5,850 nt of DNA from JAENVT01 sp040006755. Lineage in GTDB: Bacteria; Actinomycetota; Acidimicrobiia; Acidimicrobiales; Ilumatobacteraceae. The translations under genes were made by a program, and so were the position numbers. The notes under the pieces were generated by a model. That model saw only the letters and a list, made by a program, of their open reading frames with translations. It was not told where the DNA came from and searched no databases. The stretch lies in NCBI GenBank assembly GCA_040006755.1, contig JBDTWJ010000195.1, forward strand, positions 1-5,850, in the 5' to 3' direction. Shown here piece after piece: positions 5,443 to 5,850 of this stretch; within the stretch, counting starts at the first letter, position 1; each line of letters starts with the position of its first letter.

Positions 5443-5485
5443 GCGATGAGAGATCTGCGGCCCATGGCGGCTCATCTCTCATCGC
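5443..5485 (-). repeat. Palindromic repeat copy C (43-base long form, inverted)
   Basis: On the minus strand this copy has the same first 20 bases as copy B, a 7-base core CCATGGG, then CCGCAGATCTCTCATCGC. Its ends GCGATGAGAGAT and ATCTCTCATCGC form a perfect 12-bp stem. It lies 18 bases from copy B in opposite orientation, in the convergent spacer between the helicase and leuD, and ends 23 bases before the leuD stop codon. Confidence 0.85.
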
Positions 5486-5508
5486 GGGGGCTGGGCTGAG
5501 GGTTCGGC

Positions 5509-5850
5509 TCAGTGGAGCCAGGCGGGACGGTGCTTCTCGAAGTCGGTGATCTCGTCGACGTGCGTCAGTGTGATGCCGACATCGTCGAGACCGTTGAGAA
5601 AACGGTGCTGCGTTTGCGGATCCATCGGGAACGCGTGGGTGATGCCGGCTGACGGGACCTCGACACTGAGTCGCTCGACGTCGACCGTGATCTCGGTCGA
5701 CGGATCGGCCTCGATCGCGGTCCAGATCGACTCAACGGTTGCCTCCGGCACGACGACGGCGACGAGTCCGTTCTTCGCGCAGTTGTTGCGGAAGATGTCG
5801 CTGAAGCTCGGCGCGATGACGGCATCGAACCCGCCCTGCTGAATGGCCCA
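5509..5850 (-). CDS. leuD: 3-isopropylmalate dehydratase small subunit, C-terminal part (runs off right edge)
   Basis: LeuD is the swivel-domain subunit that pairs with the iron-sulfur subunit LeuC to isomerise 2-isopropylmalate to 3-isopropylmalate, the second step of leucine synthesis. The 113 residues visible start inside the domain with WAIQQGGFDAVIAPSFSDIF (1-20), then RNNCAKNGLVAVVV (21-34), matching the family's IFRNN...KNG core. They end with FEKHRPAWLH (104-113), matching the RPAWL-type C-terminus common in actinobacterial LeuD. About 85 N-terminal residues are missing beyond the window. A GTG at 5749-5751 is internal and not the start, because the frame continues upstream with conserved family sequence. 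leuC is expected immediately upstream on the same strand. The gene ends facing the helicase across a spacer holding two palindromic repeats. Confidence 0.95.
   Translation of the reverse strand, partial: WAIQQGGFDAVIAPSFSDIFRNNCAKNGLVAVVVPEATVESIWTAIEADPSTEITVDVERLSVEVPSAGITHAFPMDPQTQHRFLNGLDDVGITLTHVDEITDFEKHRPAWLH

Noticed and set aside
4171..5475. Minus-strand open frame of 434 codons
   Set aside because: It is antisense to the DEAD-box helicase and runs into repeats B and C; its composition is that of a shadow frame.
5382..5485. Possible CRISPR array
   Set aside because: The two copies are inverted relative to each other, self-palindromic, with a 7-base core and one 18-base gap; there are no regular spacers and no cas genes.
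5495..5511. CTGAG-7-CTCAG inverted repeat at the leuD stop
   Set aside because: Only a 5-bp stem with no U-run in either direction; too weak to call a terminator.

Overview
This is a high-GC bacterial window. Its leucine leader peptide appears to be translated without a ribosome binding site, its LeuA N-terminus is of the long actinobacterial type, and its promoters have weak -10 boxes. Together these suggest an actinobacterium. A homospermidine synthase would fit a marine or freshwater Acidimicrobiia-like lineage, but no single sequence here proves the class.

Layout from left to right: the N-terminal part of leuA (minus strand, 1-428, running off the left edge). Its leader follows (about 429-628) and contains a transcription terminator, a strong hairpin, an 11-residue leader peptide with four consecutive leucine codons, and a TTGACA-type promoter. 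Next comes a homospermidine synthase (minus, 629-2080), preceded two bases upstream by a 44-residue small ORF with a strong ribosome binding site (2083-2217). A 189-base spacer with nested and competing hairpins then leads to an ANL-superfamily acyl-CoA ligase (minus, 2407-3960). A short divergent spacer holds the first copy of a palindromic repeat, followed by a DEAD-box RNA helicase (plus, about 4087-5376). The convergent spacer 5377-5508 holds two more copies of the repeat, and the window ends with the C-terminal part of leuD (minus, from 5509 off the right edge).

leuD and leuA belong to the same pathway and lie on the same strand, but about 5 kb of unrelated genes separates them, including an oppositely oriented helicase. 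leuA therefore depends on its own promoter and attenuator. The hss stop codon lies five bases before the leuA -35 box, so read-through from hss would also meet the leucine terminator.

The most unusual items are a family of three 36/43-base palindromic repeats flanking the helicase, which share conserved arms and a variable 7-base core, and the small ORF coupled to homospermidine synthase. No tRNA, rRNA, CRISPR array or insertion sequence was recognised, and no stretch longer than 300 bases lacks a gene.
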